Source: an uncultured Candidatus Saccharibacteria bacterium | Lineage (GTDB): Bacteria; Patescibacteriota; Saccharimonadia; Saccharimonadales; UBA4665 | DNA: 53,976 nt | Direction: 5' to 3' | Assembly: GCA_937892705.1 (NCBI GenBank) | Contig: CALBGR010000010.1 | Span: 1 to 53,976 of the forward strand | Shown: positions 45,329 to 53,218 of the stretch, piece after piece | How the letters are laid out: every line of letters starts with the position of its first letter | Position numbering within the stretch: position 1 is the first letter of the stretch | Notes under the pieces: model-generated | Told to the model about the DNA's origin: nothing | Database searches by the model: none | What the model saw: the letters and a program-made list of their open reading frames with translations, nothing else | Made by a program: the position numbers and the translations under genes

Positions 45329-46558
45329 TTATTCGTGACGCAATGCTTCGATCGGGTCTTTCCGAGCTGCTTTAGCTGCCGGCACAATTCCAAAGATCAC
45401 GCCAATCAATACCGAAAGCAAGAATACCAGCACCGTCGCTTCTGCTGTAATCATTGGTTTTAGATCGGTAGTCACAAGTAGCGCATACTGAATACCGAAC
45501 GACACGATAATCGCAATCACCCCGCCGGTAACAGACAGCAGCACCGCCTCTGCCATAAACTGCTCAAGAATTTGCGGCTTTGTTGCGCCGATTGCTTTTC
45601 GTATTCCAATTTCACGTGTACGTTCAGTTACCGACACCAGCATGATATTCATAATACTAATACCGCTGACCAACAGAGCAATCGCTGCGACCGCTGTTAC
45701 ATAAGTAGTCAATGACCCCAAAATATTATTTGCAATTTCCAGGTTTTCAACGTGTGTCATTACGCTAAAATCTACCACTCCGCCATGCTCACGCTTTAGT
45801 ACAGCGCGAATATCGGCAACAGTATCTTCAACCGTTTTATCACCAGTCGCATTCGCTAATATTTCATAAATTGGCGGCTCCTGGCCAATCAGTTCACGAA
45901 CATTATGATAGGGAATTATGATAGCTTTATTCAGATCTGTGGTGAATGAAAGCGATGCAGCATTTGTACGCTGCAAAACACCGCCCACTACATACGTTTG
46001 TCCGCGAAATTCAAATGACCGACCAAGCGGCACTCCTTCTTTAAATAACAGCTCAGCCGCCTCGCGTCCAACCACTGCCACATTGCGGCCGTATTGTTTG
46101 TCTTCAAAGAAGTCACCGTGCTGCACTTTACGATTAAGCAACTCAGGTAGGTCTTGTGTACTGGCAATTACCGTCGCGTCATTGAACGAATCATCATTCA
46201 CCGTTATCACACCAGGAACTATACTGAGCGGCACTACTTTATCAACGGTCTGAACATGCTGCAGTGCTTGATAATCCTTATAAGTCAATGTGCCACCATT
46301 TTTATTGCCACTGAAATTACTCAGCTGTGCCAGGGGATTTTTTGTATCGACAACTCCAGGCCGAATAGTAATCAAATTATTACCAAGTGACTGCACCTGC
46401 TCGTTAATCTGGCGCTTTACACCCTCGCCAATACCTAAAATCGTCAGCACTGGAACAATCGCCATTACAACGCCAAAAATCGTCAGGCCGCTACGCCACT
46501 TTGCACTCTTAATAGAAGCCCATGCCATTTGGATATTGCCACGTAAAACCGCACTCAT
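45329..46558 (-). CDS. MacB/FtsX-type ABC transporter permease
   Basis: A 409-residue membrane subunit with the MacB layout: one N-terminal helix (SGLTIFGVVMAIVPVLTILGIG), a large outer MacB_PCD domain (about 45-270), and three C-terminal helices in an FtsX domain (TERTREIGIRKAIGATKPQI is the typical cytoplasmic loop). Such transporters do not always move a substrate through the membrane; they pass force to outer proteins for export of peptides, lipoproteins or toxins. Its start overlaps the stop of the ATPase gene by 4 bases (ATGA), so the two are co-translated. Confidence 0.93.
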   Translation of the reverse strand: MSAVLRGNIQMAWASIKSAKWRSGLTIFGVVMAIVPVLTILGIGEGVKRQINEQVQSLGNNLITIRPGVVDTKNPLAQLSNFSGNKNGGTLTYKDYQALQHVQTVDKVVPLSIVPGVITVNDDSFNDATVIASTQDLPELLNRKVQHGDFFEDKQYGRNVAVVGREAAELLFKEGVPLGRSFEFRGQTYVVGGVLQRTNAASLSFTTDLNKAIIIPYHNVRELIGQEPPIYEILANATGDKTVEDTVADIRAVLKREHGGVVDFSVMTHVENLEIANNILGSLTTYVTAVAAIALLVSGISIMNIMLVSVTERTREIGIRKAIGATKPQILEQFMAEAVLLSVTGGVIAIIVSFGIQYALLVTTDLKPMITAEATVLVFLLSVLIGVIFGIVPAAKAARKDPIEALRHE

Positions 46559-47442
46559 GACGACACCTTTCTACGACGAGTTTTTGCAGCTTTTTTACCT
46601 TTTTTAGCACGTGTTTTCTTAGATTTACTGACAGGCTCTTCTACAGTATCTGCACCAGGTACCGCGCTCATCAGCACCGATACACCAGCAAGATCATCCT
46701 CCTCACTTGGTTTTGGCACACCATACATCACACGCTTTGCGAGCGGCGCCACTTCACCCAATCTCGTCTTTTCATCATGAATAATACTGCCATCATGCAT
46801 ATACACTACACGGGTTGCGTACCGAGTTAGTTCTGGGTTGTGCGTTACCATAAGCACCGTATTGCCGCTTTTATGAATTTCAGCAAGCAATTCCATAACC
46901 AACCGGCTACTAGCACTGTCTAAATTGCCAGTAGGCTCGTCAGCGATGATAATTTTTGGATTATTCACCAAAGCACGGGCAATTGCCACACATTGCGCCT
47001 GGCCGCCACTGAGCTGATTCGGATAGAAAAATTCACGGTTTCTCAAGCCTACTCGTTCTAAAATATCACTCGCTCGCTGAATTCTGCGTCTCGTACTTAC
47101 ACCTTTGTATTCAAGCGGCAATGCTACGTTCTCAAGCACTGTCAAGCGAGGAAGCAGATTAAAAGACTGGAAAATAAAGCCGATATGATCACGACGGATC
47201 TTCGCCCGACGCATTGGACGAAGCTTCGCAACTGAACGGTCATTAAACTTATACGTACCATGCGTCGGCTGATCCAACATGCCGATAATATTCATTAGCG
47301 TGGATTTGCCGCTGCCACTTGGCCCCATTATCCCTACAAATTCACCCTCTTCAATCGAAAGGTCAACCTCATCTAAGGCGAGTGTCATTGCATCGCCTAA
47401 ACCGTACAACTTCGTTACTTCTCGTAATTCTATGATTGCCAT
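46555..47442 (-). CDS. MacB/LolD-type ABC transporter ATP-binding protein
   Basis: A 295-residue ATPase partner of the next gene. It has Walker A GPSGSGKST, a Q-loop at FIFQSFNLLPRL, a signature of LSGGQAQC (a variant of LSGGQ-x-QR), Walker B IIIADEPTGNLD and the His switch in VTHNPE. The first 225 residues are the usual domain; the last 70 form an extension ending in a strongly basic tail (KSKKTRAKKGKKAAKTRRRK), not normal for this family and perhaps membrane- or nucleic-acid-binding. TATAAT lies 4 bases before ATG 47442. Confidence 0.93.
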   Translation of the reverse strand: MAIIELREVTKLYGLGDAMTLALDEVDLSIEEGEFVGIMGPSGSGKSTLMNIIGMLDQPTHGTYKFNDRSVAKLRPMRRAKIRRDHIGFIFQSFNLLPRLTVLENVALPLEYKGVSTRRRIQRASDILERVGLRNREFFYPNQLSGGQAQCVAIARALVNNPKIIIADEPTGNLDSASSRLVMELLAEIHKSGNTVLMVTHNPELTRYATRVVYMHDGSIIHDEKTRLGEVAPLAKRVMYGVPKPSEEDDLAGVSVLMSAVPGADTVEEPVSKSKKTRAKKGKKAAKTRRRKVSS

Positions 47443-47551
47443 TACTATTATAGTTTACGTCGAAGTTTCAGATACAGGCAAGGAGTTTTTGTCGTAAATT
47501 TGGCAAAAATATTTCGTAGTGACAAACCTGGTCAGACCGTTTGTGCTTCGG

Positions 47552-47557
47552 TATACT
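47552..47557 (+). promoter_or_regulatory. -10 box of the tRNA-Ser gene
   Basis: TATACT, 10 bases before the first base of the tRNA; TGGTCA (47529-47534) is the best -35 at 17 bases. Confidence 0.5.
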
Positions 47558-47567
47558 ATTCAGATAC

Positions 47568-47657
47568 GGAGAGGTGTCCGAGTGGTTGAAGGAGCACGCC
47601 TGGAACGCGTGTATAGCAGCAATGCTATCCAGGGTTCGAATCCCTGTCTCTCCGCCA
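47568..47657 (+). tRNA. tRNA-Ser (anticodon GGA)
   Basis: A complete class II tRNA: acceptor GGAGAGG paired with TCTCTCC, anticodon stem CACGC/GCGTG around loop CTGGAAC (anticodon GGA), a long variable arm (TAGCA-GCAA-TGCTA), and T arm CAGGGTTCGAATCCCTG. The discriminator is G and CCA is encoded (47655-47657). A terminator hairpin follows at once. Confidence 0.97.
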
Positions 47658-47659
47658 TG

Positions 47660-47693
47660 AAAATACGCCAGCCCCGGGTGACTGGCGTATTTT
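47660..47693 (+). terminator. Terminator of the tRNA-Ser gene
   Basis: AAAATACGCCAG, a 10-base loop, CTGGCGTATTTT. It starts 3 bases after the encoded CCA and is followed by a T-rich tract. Confidence 0.9.
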
Positions 47694-47782
47694 CTATGTT
47701 TTTTACTAAAACAACAGGGGATTTATATTGTTCACAGTGCATTTAGTTGAAATAAAATATTGCTATATAATAGATTTTATGT

Positions 47783-47788
47783 TATAAT
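47783..47788 (+). promoter_or_regulatory. -10 box of the frameshifted small gene
   Basis: TATAAT, 6 bases before ATG 47795, where the original reading frame probably began. Confidence 0.45.
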
Positions 47789-47916
47789 ATAAAGATGAGC
47801 GGGTATAAACAGATGAGGGCCTCCCTCAATTTCAGCACGGCTGTATTGAAGTACTAAAACACACTAGCACCCAAGACAACGACATACACGTAATACCAGA
47901 TGGTGCGAGCGCTTCG

Positions 47917-48171
47917 GTGTATCTATCAGAGGACGAACGTACCGCTACACTTGATGAATACACAATCGTCAACGACCAACTGCGCAAACAAAAAATCGGC
48001 GTAACGCTCCTAGGTGTCATAGACGCCAATCTACAACACCAACAATTCGATCAGCTAGACACCACGCTCACCGACCTAGAAACTGCTTTATATTTCCAAG
48101 AAACATTTGAGGATCACCGGATTACAGTAGAACGATATAATACAAGCACCATGGAGTTCGAAGAGGCCTAG
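47917..48171 (+). CDS. Small unknown protein, 5' end lost by a frameshift
   Basis: As written, 84 residues from GTG 47917, but the same frame is open back to 47809 without a start codon (CIEVLKHTSTQDNDIHVIPD and GASASVYLSED). Upstream, ATG 47795 follows TATAAT by 6 bases and reads MSGYK before running into the wrong frame; one extra A in the AAA run at 47807-47809 would join both into a protein of about 125 residues. I do not recognise the family. The joined protein is acidic and soluble, with predicted strands first and a helix in QFDQLDTTLTDLETALYFQE. Confidence 0.55.
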   Translation: MYLSEDERTATLDEYTIVNDQLRKQKIGVTLLGVIDANLQHQQFDQLDTTLTDLETALYFQETFEDHRITVERYNTSTMEFEEA

Positions 48172-48289
48172 CATGTGTTTAAGCAGCCTTATTGTATTTT
48201 TAAGAACCAGCCCACCAAGATACTATCCACAGCTGCAGCAAGTATTCCGACTTACCGTCAAAATATTCGGCTCCCAAGAGGCATAAAAT

Positions 48290-48298
48290 TGCTATACT
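48290..48298 (+). promoter_or_regulatory. Extended -10 box of the GATase gene
   Basis: TGCTATACT, hexamer at 48293-48298, 7 bases before ATG 48306. Confidence 0.5.
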
Positions 48299-48305
48299 AG
48301 AAGCT

Positions 48306-49043
48306 ATGCAAAAACGCGATATCAAGGTGCTTGTCGTACAGGTACGGACAGACGAGGCTATGCGCGAGCAGGAAAAACGCTGTATTTGCCGATCTGGAAA
48401 CCTGCACCCAGAACAACTGACGATCATCAATGGACTTGAGCAAACCATTTCAAAAGAAGAGCTCGTAGATCATCACATGCTCTTTATTGGCGGGACAGGG
48501 GACTACTCCGTTTTCGACCAGCTACCGATCACCGAAAGTCTCACCGAAGTAGTTCACCATGCAAAAACCGTTAATTTCCCAGTACTCGGAAGTTGTTGGG
48601 GTGCGCAGTTTTTAGCAAAAGTTTTTGGCGGCAATGTAGAAACCGACCCCGAAAAGGAAGAAGTAGGGAGCTATTTGGCCTGGCCAACTAATTATGCATT
48701 CGATGATCCGCTTTTCTTTGACGCACCACAAGGTTTTTGGGCGCAAATTGGCCATCATCAAAGTATTACCAAACTTCCTGAAGGAGCAGTCAATTTAATT
48801 TCTACCGAACGATGTGAAATCCAAGCCTTCACTTGGCTTGGCTCGGCATTGTACGGCCTGCAATTCCATTCCGACTTATCTAAAGAGGAGCTTATTGAAC
48901 GCGTCATACACTACCGAGAAAGCTACGCTGCAGATCCGGCGCTATTCAATGCCATTATTGACAACGCCAAGGACTCACCATACACCGACAACCTAGTAGC
49001 TAAGTTCATTGAGCGAATTGTACTGCCTCAAGCTGCTTCTTAG
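48306..49043 (+). CDS. Class I glutamine amidotransferase-like protein
   Basis: A 245-residue GATase1-fold protein, similar to stand-alone GMP synthase-like amidotransferases. The nucleophile C97 lies in GSCWGAQFLAKVFGG (the GxCxG elbow), H188 in LQFHSD, and a Glu follows in the next helix. The N-terminal region has an insert with three charged stretches (DEAMREQEKRCICRSG). The Trp after the Cys differs from the usual GxCxGxQ only at that position. It could release ammonia for a partner or act as a gamma-glutamyl hydrolase; no partner synthase is next to it. Confidence 0.82.
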   Translation: MQKRDIKVLVVQVRTDEAMREQEKRCICRSGNLHPEQLTIINGLEQTISKEELVDHHMLFIGGTGDYSVFDQLPITESLTEVVHHAKTVNFPVLGSCWGAQFLAKVFGGNVETDPEKEEVGSYLAWPTNYAFDDPLFFDAPQGFWAQIGHHQSITKLPEGAVNLISTERCEIQAFTWLGSALYGLQFHSDLSKEELIERVIHYRESYAADPALFNAIIDNAKDSPYTDNLVAKFIERIVLPQAAS

Positions 49044-49873
49044 AATGCATCTGGGTCTATACCAATACGAATCCCTTCGTCCATGGCTGCTATAGCAGCC
49101 ATGTCATCTTCGTCCAATACAAAATCAAAAATGCTGACGTTTTCTTCAATGCGTGCCGGAGTAACTGATTTCGGAATCACCACAAACCCATTTTGAATAT
49201 GCCACCTCAACACTATCTGCGCCGGTGTTTTTTGATGTTTGTCCGCTAGCTTAAGCAACACCGGATCGTTCAATAGTTCACCGCCGCGCATCAGCGGACT
49301 ATAGGATTCGATTTGTATGTCATGTCGAGCACAAAACTCACGCGTTTCATACTGCTGAAACTTCGGATGTAATTCAATTTGGTTTACCATAGGCGCTACC
49401 GTGCAAGTTTCCAGCAGCTCCTGCAGGTGCACCGGCGTAAAATTTGATACGCCAATTACTCGCACACGATTATTTGCATAGAGCGTTTCTAAAGCCTGCC
49501 ATGTTTCTATCATTTTTCCCTGACGTGGCATTGGCCAATGAATCAAATACAAATCAATATAATTCAGCCCAAGCCGTGCCAGACTTTGGTCAAACGCTTC
49601 AAGTGTTTCATCGTAACCATGCCTGTCATTCCATACCTTCGTCGTAATAAACAGTTCTTCCCGAGGTATACCACCGCTTCTTATAGTCATGCCTACGCCC
49701 ACCTCATTGCCATACACCGCGGCAGTATCAATCAGTCTATAGCCTGTTTTAAGCGCTGTCCGCACCGCAAGCTCCACCTCACCACCTTCTTGAGCCTGCC
49801 ATACACCCAAGCCAAATTGCGGCATAGACACTCCGTTATTTAACGTGACTGACGGTATAAGCGGCACAGGCAT
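49040..49873 (-). CDS. Aldo/keto reductase (AKR5-like)
   Basis: NADPH-dependent carbonyl reductase of 277 residues with the complete AKR tetrad: D49, Y54 (IDTAAVYGNE), K79 (TTKVWN) and H112 (LIHWP). Other family marks are GVSNF near 145, QIELHP near 165, and the NADPH-binding IPKSVTPARIEEN near 240. The length fits the 2,5-diketo-gluconate reductase-like group. ATG 49873 has AAGGAGG 5 bases before it. The 3' end overlaps the convergent GATase gene by 4 bases. The substrate is unknown; detoxification of aldehydes is a common role. Confidence 0.94.
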   Translation of the reverse strand: MPVPLIPSVTLNNGVSMPQFGLGVWQAQEGGEVELAVRTALKTGYRLIDTAAVYGNEVGVGMTIRSGGIPREELFITTKVWNDRHGYDETLEAFDQSLARLGLNYIDLYLIHWPMPRQGKMIETWQALETLYANNRVRVIGVSNFTPVHLQELLETCTVAPMVNQIELHPKFQQYETREFCARHDIQIESYSPLMRGGELLNDPVLLKLADKHQKTPAQIVLRWHIQNGFVVIPKSVTPARIEENVSIFDFVLDEDDMAAIAAMDEGIRIGIDPDAF

Positions 49874-50051
49874 AGTCCTCCTTGTTCGTTATACCAAAAG
49901 TGTATATGTCATTTGTATACTGAACTGTTAAATCCTTTACTGAAGTTGTGCTCCAAGCAACACGGCGCATAAAACATTGAGTTTGTAAAATTTATTACAG
50001 CTTTAGCGCTTTCAGACCAGTATCATTGATGCTTGTTAAACGGAGACAAAG

Positions 50052-50258
50052 ATGAGAAAGAGACACAGGGGTAGAAGCTTTGGTCCAGAAACTGGGCAGT
50101 ACATTTCATTCGCTATAACATTAGGCCTTATTACCGGCATAGCCATAGGTGCACTCATGGGTAACGCGGCACTTGGTATTGGCATGGGAACAGCCTTTGG
50201 TGTTGCTATTAGCGGAATTTTTTTCGCAACATACACAAAAAAACTCCATCGTAAATGA
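50052..50258 (+). CDS. Small glycine-rich two-helix membrane protein
   Basis: A 68-residue protein with a basic start (RKRHRGRSFG), two hydrophobic Gly/Ala-rich helices (ISFAITLGLITGIAIGALMG and LGIGMGTAFGVAISGIFFA) and a basic end (TKKLHRK). GGAG lies about 8 bases before ATG 50052. The GxxxG-rich helices recall small glycine-zipper proteins. A terminator overlaps the stop codon, so the gene is monocistronic. Function unknown. Confidence 0.72.
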   Translation: MRKRHRGRSFGPETGQYISFAITLGLITGIAIGALMGNAALGIGMGTAFGVAISGIFFATYTKKLHRK

Positions 50259-50289
50259 AACAGCCCTGCCTACTTGGAGGGCTGTTTTC
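50258..50289 (+). terminator. Intrinsic terminator after the small membrane protein gene
   Basis: AAACAGCCCT, a 10-base loop, AGGGCTGTTTT. It begins at the last base of the stop codon and also faces the 3' end of hsp20. Confidence 0.88.
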
Positions 50290-50316
50290 AGACAAGTGCA
50301 GCGACTGCTTTTAAGA

Positions 50317-50751
50317 TTACTTATTTGATTTGGATTTGATAGCAATCTTTTTTGGTGTCGGCAGCTCCTTAAACGGCACTACCACCTTCAACACACCGTT
50401 ATCCATGTGTGCTTCTATCTTGTCCTTGTCAGCAAGCTCCGGCAGACGAATACGACGGTAGAAACTGCTGCTGCTTTCGCGAACAACATATTTCTTGTTT
50501 TTGTCTTTTTCCTCTTCACGCCGCTCAGCCTGGATCTCCAAAACATCGTGATCAATGCTGATATTTACATCATCTTCAGAGAAGTGTGGCAGGTGAGCCT
50601 CAATAATCATCTGCTTATCATCTTCGGTGTAAATATCTGTGGTAGGCATTTGCAAACCCTTAAACGGTGTCAGCCAGTCGTCGCCGAAAAACTGTTTCTG
50701 TAAAGCCTGCAGTTCTGCAAACGGATCAAAGCGTACGATGTTGTTTGCCAT
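50317..50751 (-). CDS. Hsp20 family small heat-shock protein
   Basis: ATP-independent holdase of 144 residues that binds unfolding proteins. The alpha-crystallin domain runs from about 38 to 130: TDIYTEDDKQMIIEAHLPH, VNISIDHDVLEIQAERREEE, SSSFYRRIRLPE and the signature NGVLKVVVP. The C-terminal I-x-I anchor is KKIAIKSK. AGGAGG lies 6 bases before ATG 50751. The CIRCE element at 50857-50883 controls it, the same switch as clpB, so both chaperones rise together on heat shock. Confidence 0.94.
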   Translation of the reverse strand: MANNIVRFDPFAELQALQKQFFGDDWLTPFKGLQMPTTDIYTEDDKQMIIEAHLPHFSEDDVNISIDHDVLEIQAERREEEKDKNKKYVVRESSSSFYRRIRLPELADKDKIEAHMDNGVLKVVVPFKELPTPKKIAIKSKSNK

Positions 50752-50846
50752 ATAAACCTCCTTTTGTTATTAACCCTTCTATGTATAGGACTTTTACTAA
50801 ACGAAGGCTATGAGCTTTACCACATATGGCGCATAACCTAGTTTTA

Positions 50847-50874
50847 TTATTAATAATTAGCACTCTCATGTCAA
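50847..50874 (-). promoter_or_regulatory. hsp20 promoter inside CIRCE
   Basis: On the minus strand TTGACA (50874-50869) lies inside the 9-base CIRCE spacer, and TAATAA (50852-50847) follows after 16 bases. Confidence 0.65.
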
Positions 50875-50883
50875 GAGTGCTAA
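50857..50883 (-). promoter_or_regulatory. CIRCE element (HrcA operator) of hsp20
   Basis: TTAGCACTC, nine bases, GAGTGCTAA: a perfect CIRCE. Read on the minus strand, the spacer begins TTGACA, the -35 box of hsp20. It also lies 43 bases before the plus-strand FMN reductase gene, which it might affect. Confidence 0.96.
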
Positions 50884-50912
50884 TTATGATTATGTTTAGA
50901 GGACACATACGC

Positions 50913-50926
50913 TACCATATATGGTA
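50913..50926 (+). promoter_or_regulatory. 14-bp palindrome at the start of the FMN reductase gene
   Basis: TACCATATATGGTA is a perfect palindrome whose last base is the A of ATG 50926. TACCAT could be the -10 box (7 bases before the ATG), so a dimeric regulator binding here would block transcription. A regulator is not identified. Confidence 0.4.
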
Positions 50927-51480
50927 TGGAAATTACTATTGCTGTACTGCTTGGCACCACACGCCCAAAACGCAAATCTATACATGCAGCGCATTATGTT
51001 GCCGATATCGGCCGCAGCTATCCTAACGTAAATATAGTCTTTGTCGATCCAATAGCCTTTCATTTTCCCAACGACGGTAACGATCCTGAAGGCAAAGACC
51101 CCAAATACAGCGCAATTACCGCAAACGCTGATGCATTTTTCATCGTTACGCCAGAATACAATCATGGCTATCCTGGCTCACTTAAGCGCATGCTGGATAG
51201 CGAGTACGACAACTACAGACACAAGCCGGTAGCACTTGCTGGGGCTAGCAACGGTCCATGGGGCGGTGTGCGCGTCTGCGAAGCCTTATTACCAGTGCTT
51301 CACCGGCTAGGCATGATCATAATTCAGCCCGAAGTGTACTTTCCGTACGTTCAAGACATTTTTGATGAAGCAGGAAACATAAAGCCCGAGTTTGCAGAGC
51401 ATCAGGAGACCGTCATCCGCACTGCGTATAATGAGCTCATCTGGATGGCAAAACTATTTAAAAACGCAAGAACAGCATAA
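50926..51480 (+). CDS. NADPH-dependent FMN reductase family protein
   Basis: Flavodoxin-fold oxidoreductase of 184 residues. The FMN phosphate loop is LLGTTRPKRKS (residues 7-17), the second flavin loop is VTPEYNHGYPGSLKRMLD (about 70-87), and AGASNGPWGGVR follows near 98. These match the NAD(P)H:FMN or quinone/azo reductase group (PF03358). It likely lowers oxidative or electrophile stress. The gene is divergent from hsp20 across the CIRCE region, and its start codon is part of a palindrome. Confidence 0.93.
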   Translation: MEITIAVLLGTTRPKRKSIHAAHYVADIGRSYPNVNIVFVDPIAFHFPNDGNDPEGKDPKYSAITANADAFFIVTPEYNHGYPGSLKRMLDSEYDNYRHKPVALAGASNGPWGGVRVCEALLPVLHRLGMIIIQPEVYFPYVQDIFDEAGNIKPEFAEHQETVIRTAYNELIWMAKLFKNARTA

Positions 51481-51523
51481 TACACTCCTACATTATTGCC
51501 TTGTAAAATTAGTCACTGCAGCT

Positions 51524-51545
51524 TGCTACCATAAACAGCTATAAC
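51524..51545 (+). promoter_or_regulatory. Two candidate -10 boxes of the methyltransferase gene
   Basis: TGCTACCAT (hexamer 51527-51532) and TATAAC (51540-51545, 6 bases before ATG 51552). The first would give a 12-base leader, the second a leaderless mRNA. Confidence 0.4.
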
Positions 51546-51551
51546 TTAGCT

Positions 51552-52112
51552 ATGGATAGAATTAGTGAAGCGTTTGCAAAAATCCCTCGAAGCAATTTTC
51601 TCCCTGACGAAATAAAACATAAAGCCGACCAAGATGAAGCACTCCCAATCGGCTTTGGACAGACAAATAGCCAGCCGTACACAGTAAAAATGATGCTAAG
51701 ATGGCTCGATCCTCAGCCCGGCCAGAAAGTTTTAGATGTCGGCTCAGGTTCAGGCTGGACTACCGCACTGCTGGCTACTATTGTAGGCCCCACCGGTACC
51801 GTATATGCTGTCGAGAAAATCCCCGAACTTATGCGCTTTGGTCATGACAATTGTCTTCGCCTAAACATCACCAACGCACACTTTTTTGAAGCAGGCGAAA
51901 CACTCGGTTTACCACGCTATGCACCGTTTGATCGGATACTGGTAAGCGCAAGTGCTCAGCATTTACCCGATAGGCTGCTGGACCAGTTAAAACCAGGCGG
52001 CAAACTCATTATTCCGGTGCAGGGCACCATACTAGAAATCACTAAAAACCCCGATAATTCTATCGAAAGTGACCCGCATCCAGGGTTTGTGTTTGTTCCT
52101 TTGCAAATGTAA
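51552..52112 (+). CDS. pcm: Protein-L-isoaspartate O-methyltransferase
   Basis: SAM-dependent enzyme that methylates isoaspartyl residues so damaged proteins can be repaired. The 186-residue protein has the family order: AFAKIPRSNFLPDE, IGFGQTNSQPYTVKMML (the GxGQTISQP motif), motif I LDVGSGSGWTTALLA (about 67-81), GTVYAVEKIPEL, the DRILVSAS strand, and LKPGGKLIIPV. The SNSQP variant with Asn is seen in some relatives. The protein is slightly shorter than the usual 210 residues at the N-terminus but has all motifs. Confidence 0.92.
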   Translation: MDRISEAFAKIPRSNFLPDEIKHKADQDEALPIGFGQTNSQPYTVKMMLRWLDPQPGQKVLDVGSGSGWTTALLATIVGPTGTVYAVEKIPELMRFGHDNCLRLNITNAHFFEAGETLGLPRYAPFDRILVSASAQHLPDRLLDQLKPGGKLIIPVQGTILEITKNPDNSIESDPHPGFVFVPLQM

Positions 52113-52152
52113 GCATTATTGCATTTCATACATTTCTTGGTAAGGTGAGTAT

Positions 52153-52977
52153 ATGAGTGTGCAGCTTATAAACACGACTGTCATCCATATACTGATTGTT
52201 CTAATTGTTGCTATCATACTCCAAGTACTTGGTCGGCAAGCAATCGCCCATGCAGTGCGGCACGCAGTAAAACGGGCCAAGGGTGAAACGAAGCTCGACG
52301 AGAAAAAGCGTGAAGACACCATCATCGCTATTGCTCGTACCACGTTTGTAGGTCTTATATGGGCGCTTGCAATTATCTCTATTCTGGCTATCTTGGGTGT
52401 TAATGTATTCGCGCTGCTAACCGGTGCAGGAATTGTAGGAGTATTTTTTGGCCTTAGTGCACAAAACACCGTTAAAGATTTTCTTGCAGGCATATTCATT
52501 CTGATTGAAAAACAATATAGGGTAGGGGACGTTGTCACCTTGTCCGGCGGTACTACAGGTATACAAGGCGCTACCGGTACCGTCGAAGAGATCACACTAC
52601 GCGTCACCAAACTCCGTGACGACAGCGGCAGGCTGATTACTATCCGAAACGGCGAACCAGTTATCGTAACCAATGAAACTTTTTCATACTCTAATGTACT
52701 GCTTGACATAACCGTCACCTACGACAGCGACATAAACCATGTAGAAAAAATTATTAACCGTATTGGCGAGACCATGGCAAAAGATGAAGGGTGGCAAGAA
52801 ATTATTCACCAGCCTATAAAATTCCAGCGTGTTGACAACTTTACTGACCAAGGTGTAGTAGTGCGCGCTATCGGCATCGTGTCACCAGCAAGCCAATGGG
52901 AAGTTGCCGGAGAATTCCGCCGTCGACTGCTTGAGGCTGCTAGAAAAGATTCCAAGGTGAAAATCGCCCACTCCTAA
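52153..52977 (+). CDS. mscS: MscS-type mechanosensitive channel
   Basis: Small-conductance channel that opens on membrane tension to release solutes in osmotic downshock. The 274-residue protein has three membrane helices; the pore helix TM3 is LTGAGIVGVFFGLSAQNTVKDFLAG (about 92-116, broken by its Gly-Ala pattern), followed by the beta domain IEKQYRVGDVVTL and a C-terminal alpha/beta domain. The RVGDVV and RNGEPVIVTN (PN-type) motifs are typical. AAGGTGAG lies 6 bases before ATG 52153. It follows pcm by 40 bases and could share its transcript. Confidence 0.93.
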   Translation: MSVQLINTTVIHILIVLIVAIILQVLGRQAIAHAVRHAVKRAKGETKLDEKKREDTIIAIARTTFVGLIWALAIISILAILGVNVFALLTGAGIVGVFFGLSAQNTVKDFLAGIFILIEKQYRVGDVVTLSGGTTGIQGATGTVEEITLRVTKLRDDSGRLITIRNGEPVIVTNETFSYSNVLLDITVTYDSDINHVEKIINRIGETMAKDEGWQEIIHQPIKFQRVDNFTDQGVVVRAIGIVSPASQWEVAGEFRRRLLEAARKDSKVKIAHS

Positions 52978-53218
52978 CTATTTTTTACAAATGAGCAATA
53001 ATTAAGGATTAGTTAATTTTTGCTCTTTATTATGTAGAGTATGGTCTTCAGAACATATGTAAAAAAGGGAACACTTCTCTGGCTCAAAATGTATCGAAAG
53101 ACCCTAGATATAAGGGTGCGGCTCGCTGCTGCACTCAAGTAACTATTCAAAACTATAGAGTCCTGATGAACGAGGAATTTATCACTCCAATCAGCCACTG
53201 AAAAACGGAGGAACACCT

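Noticed and set aside
53155..53190. GAGTCCTGATGAACGAGGAATTTATCACTC looks like part of a hammerhead ribozyme (CTGATGA, GAA, short closing stem).
   Set aside because: There is no stem II between CTGATGA and GAA and no stem III. The core cannot fold as a hammerhead.
52978..53218. Two tiny frames (about 53089-53142 and 53166-53201).
   Set aside because: Under 20 codons, no SD, and no sign of conservation that can be judged here.
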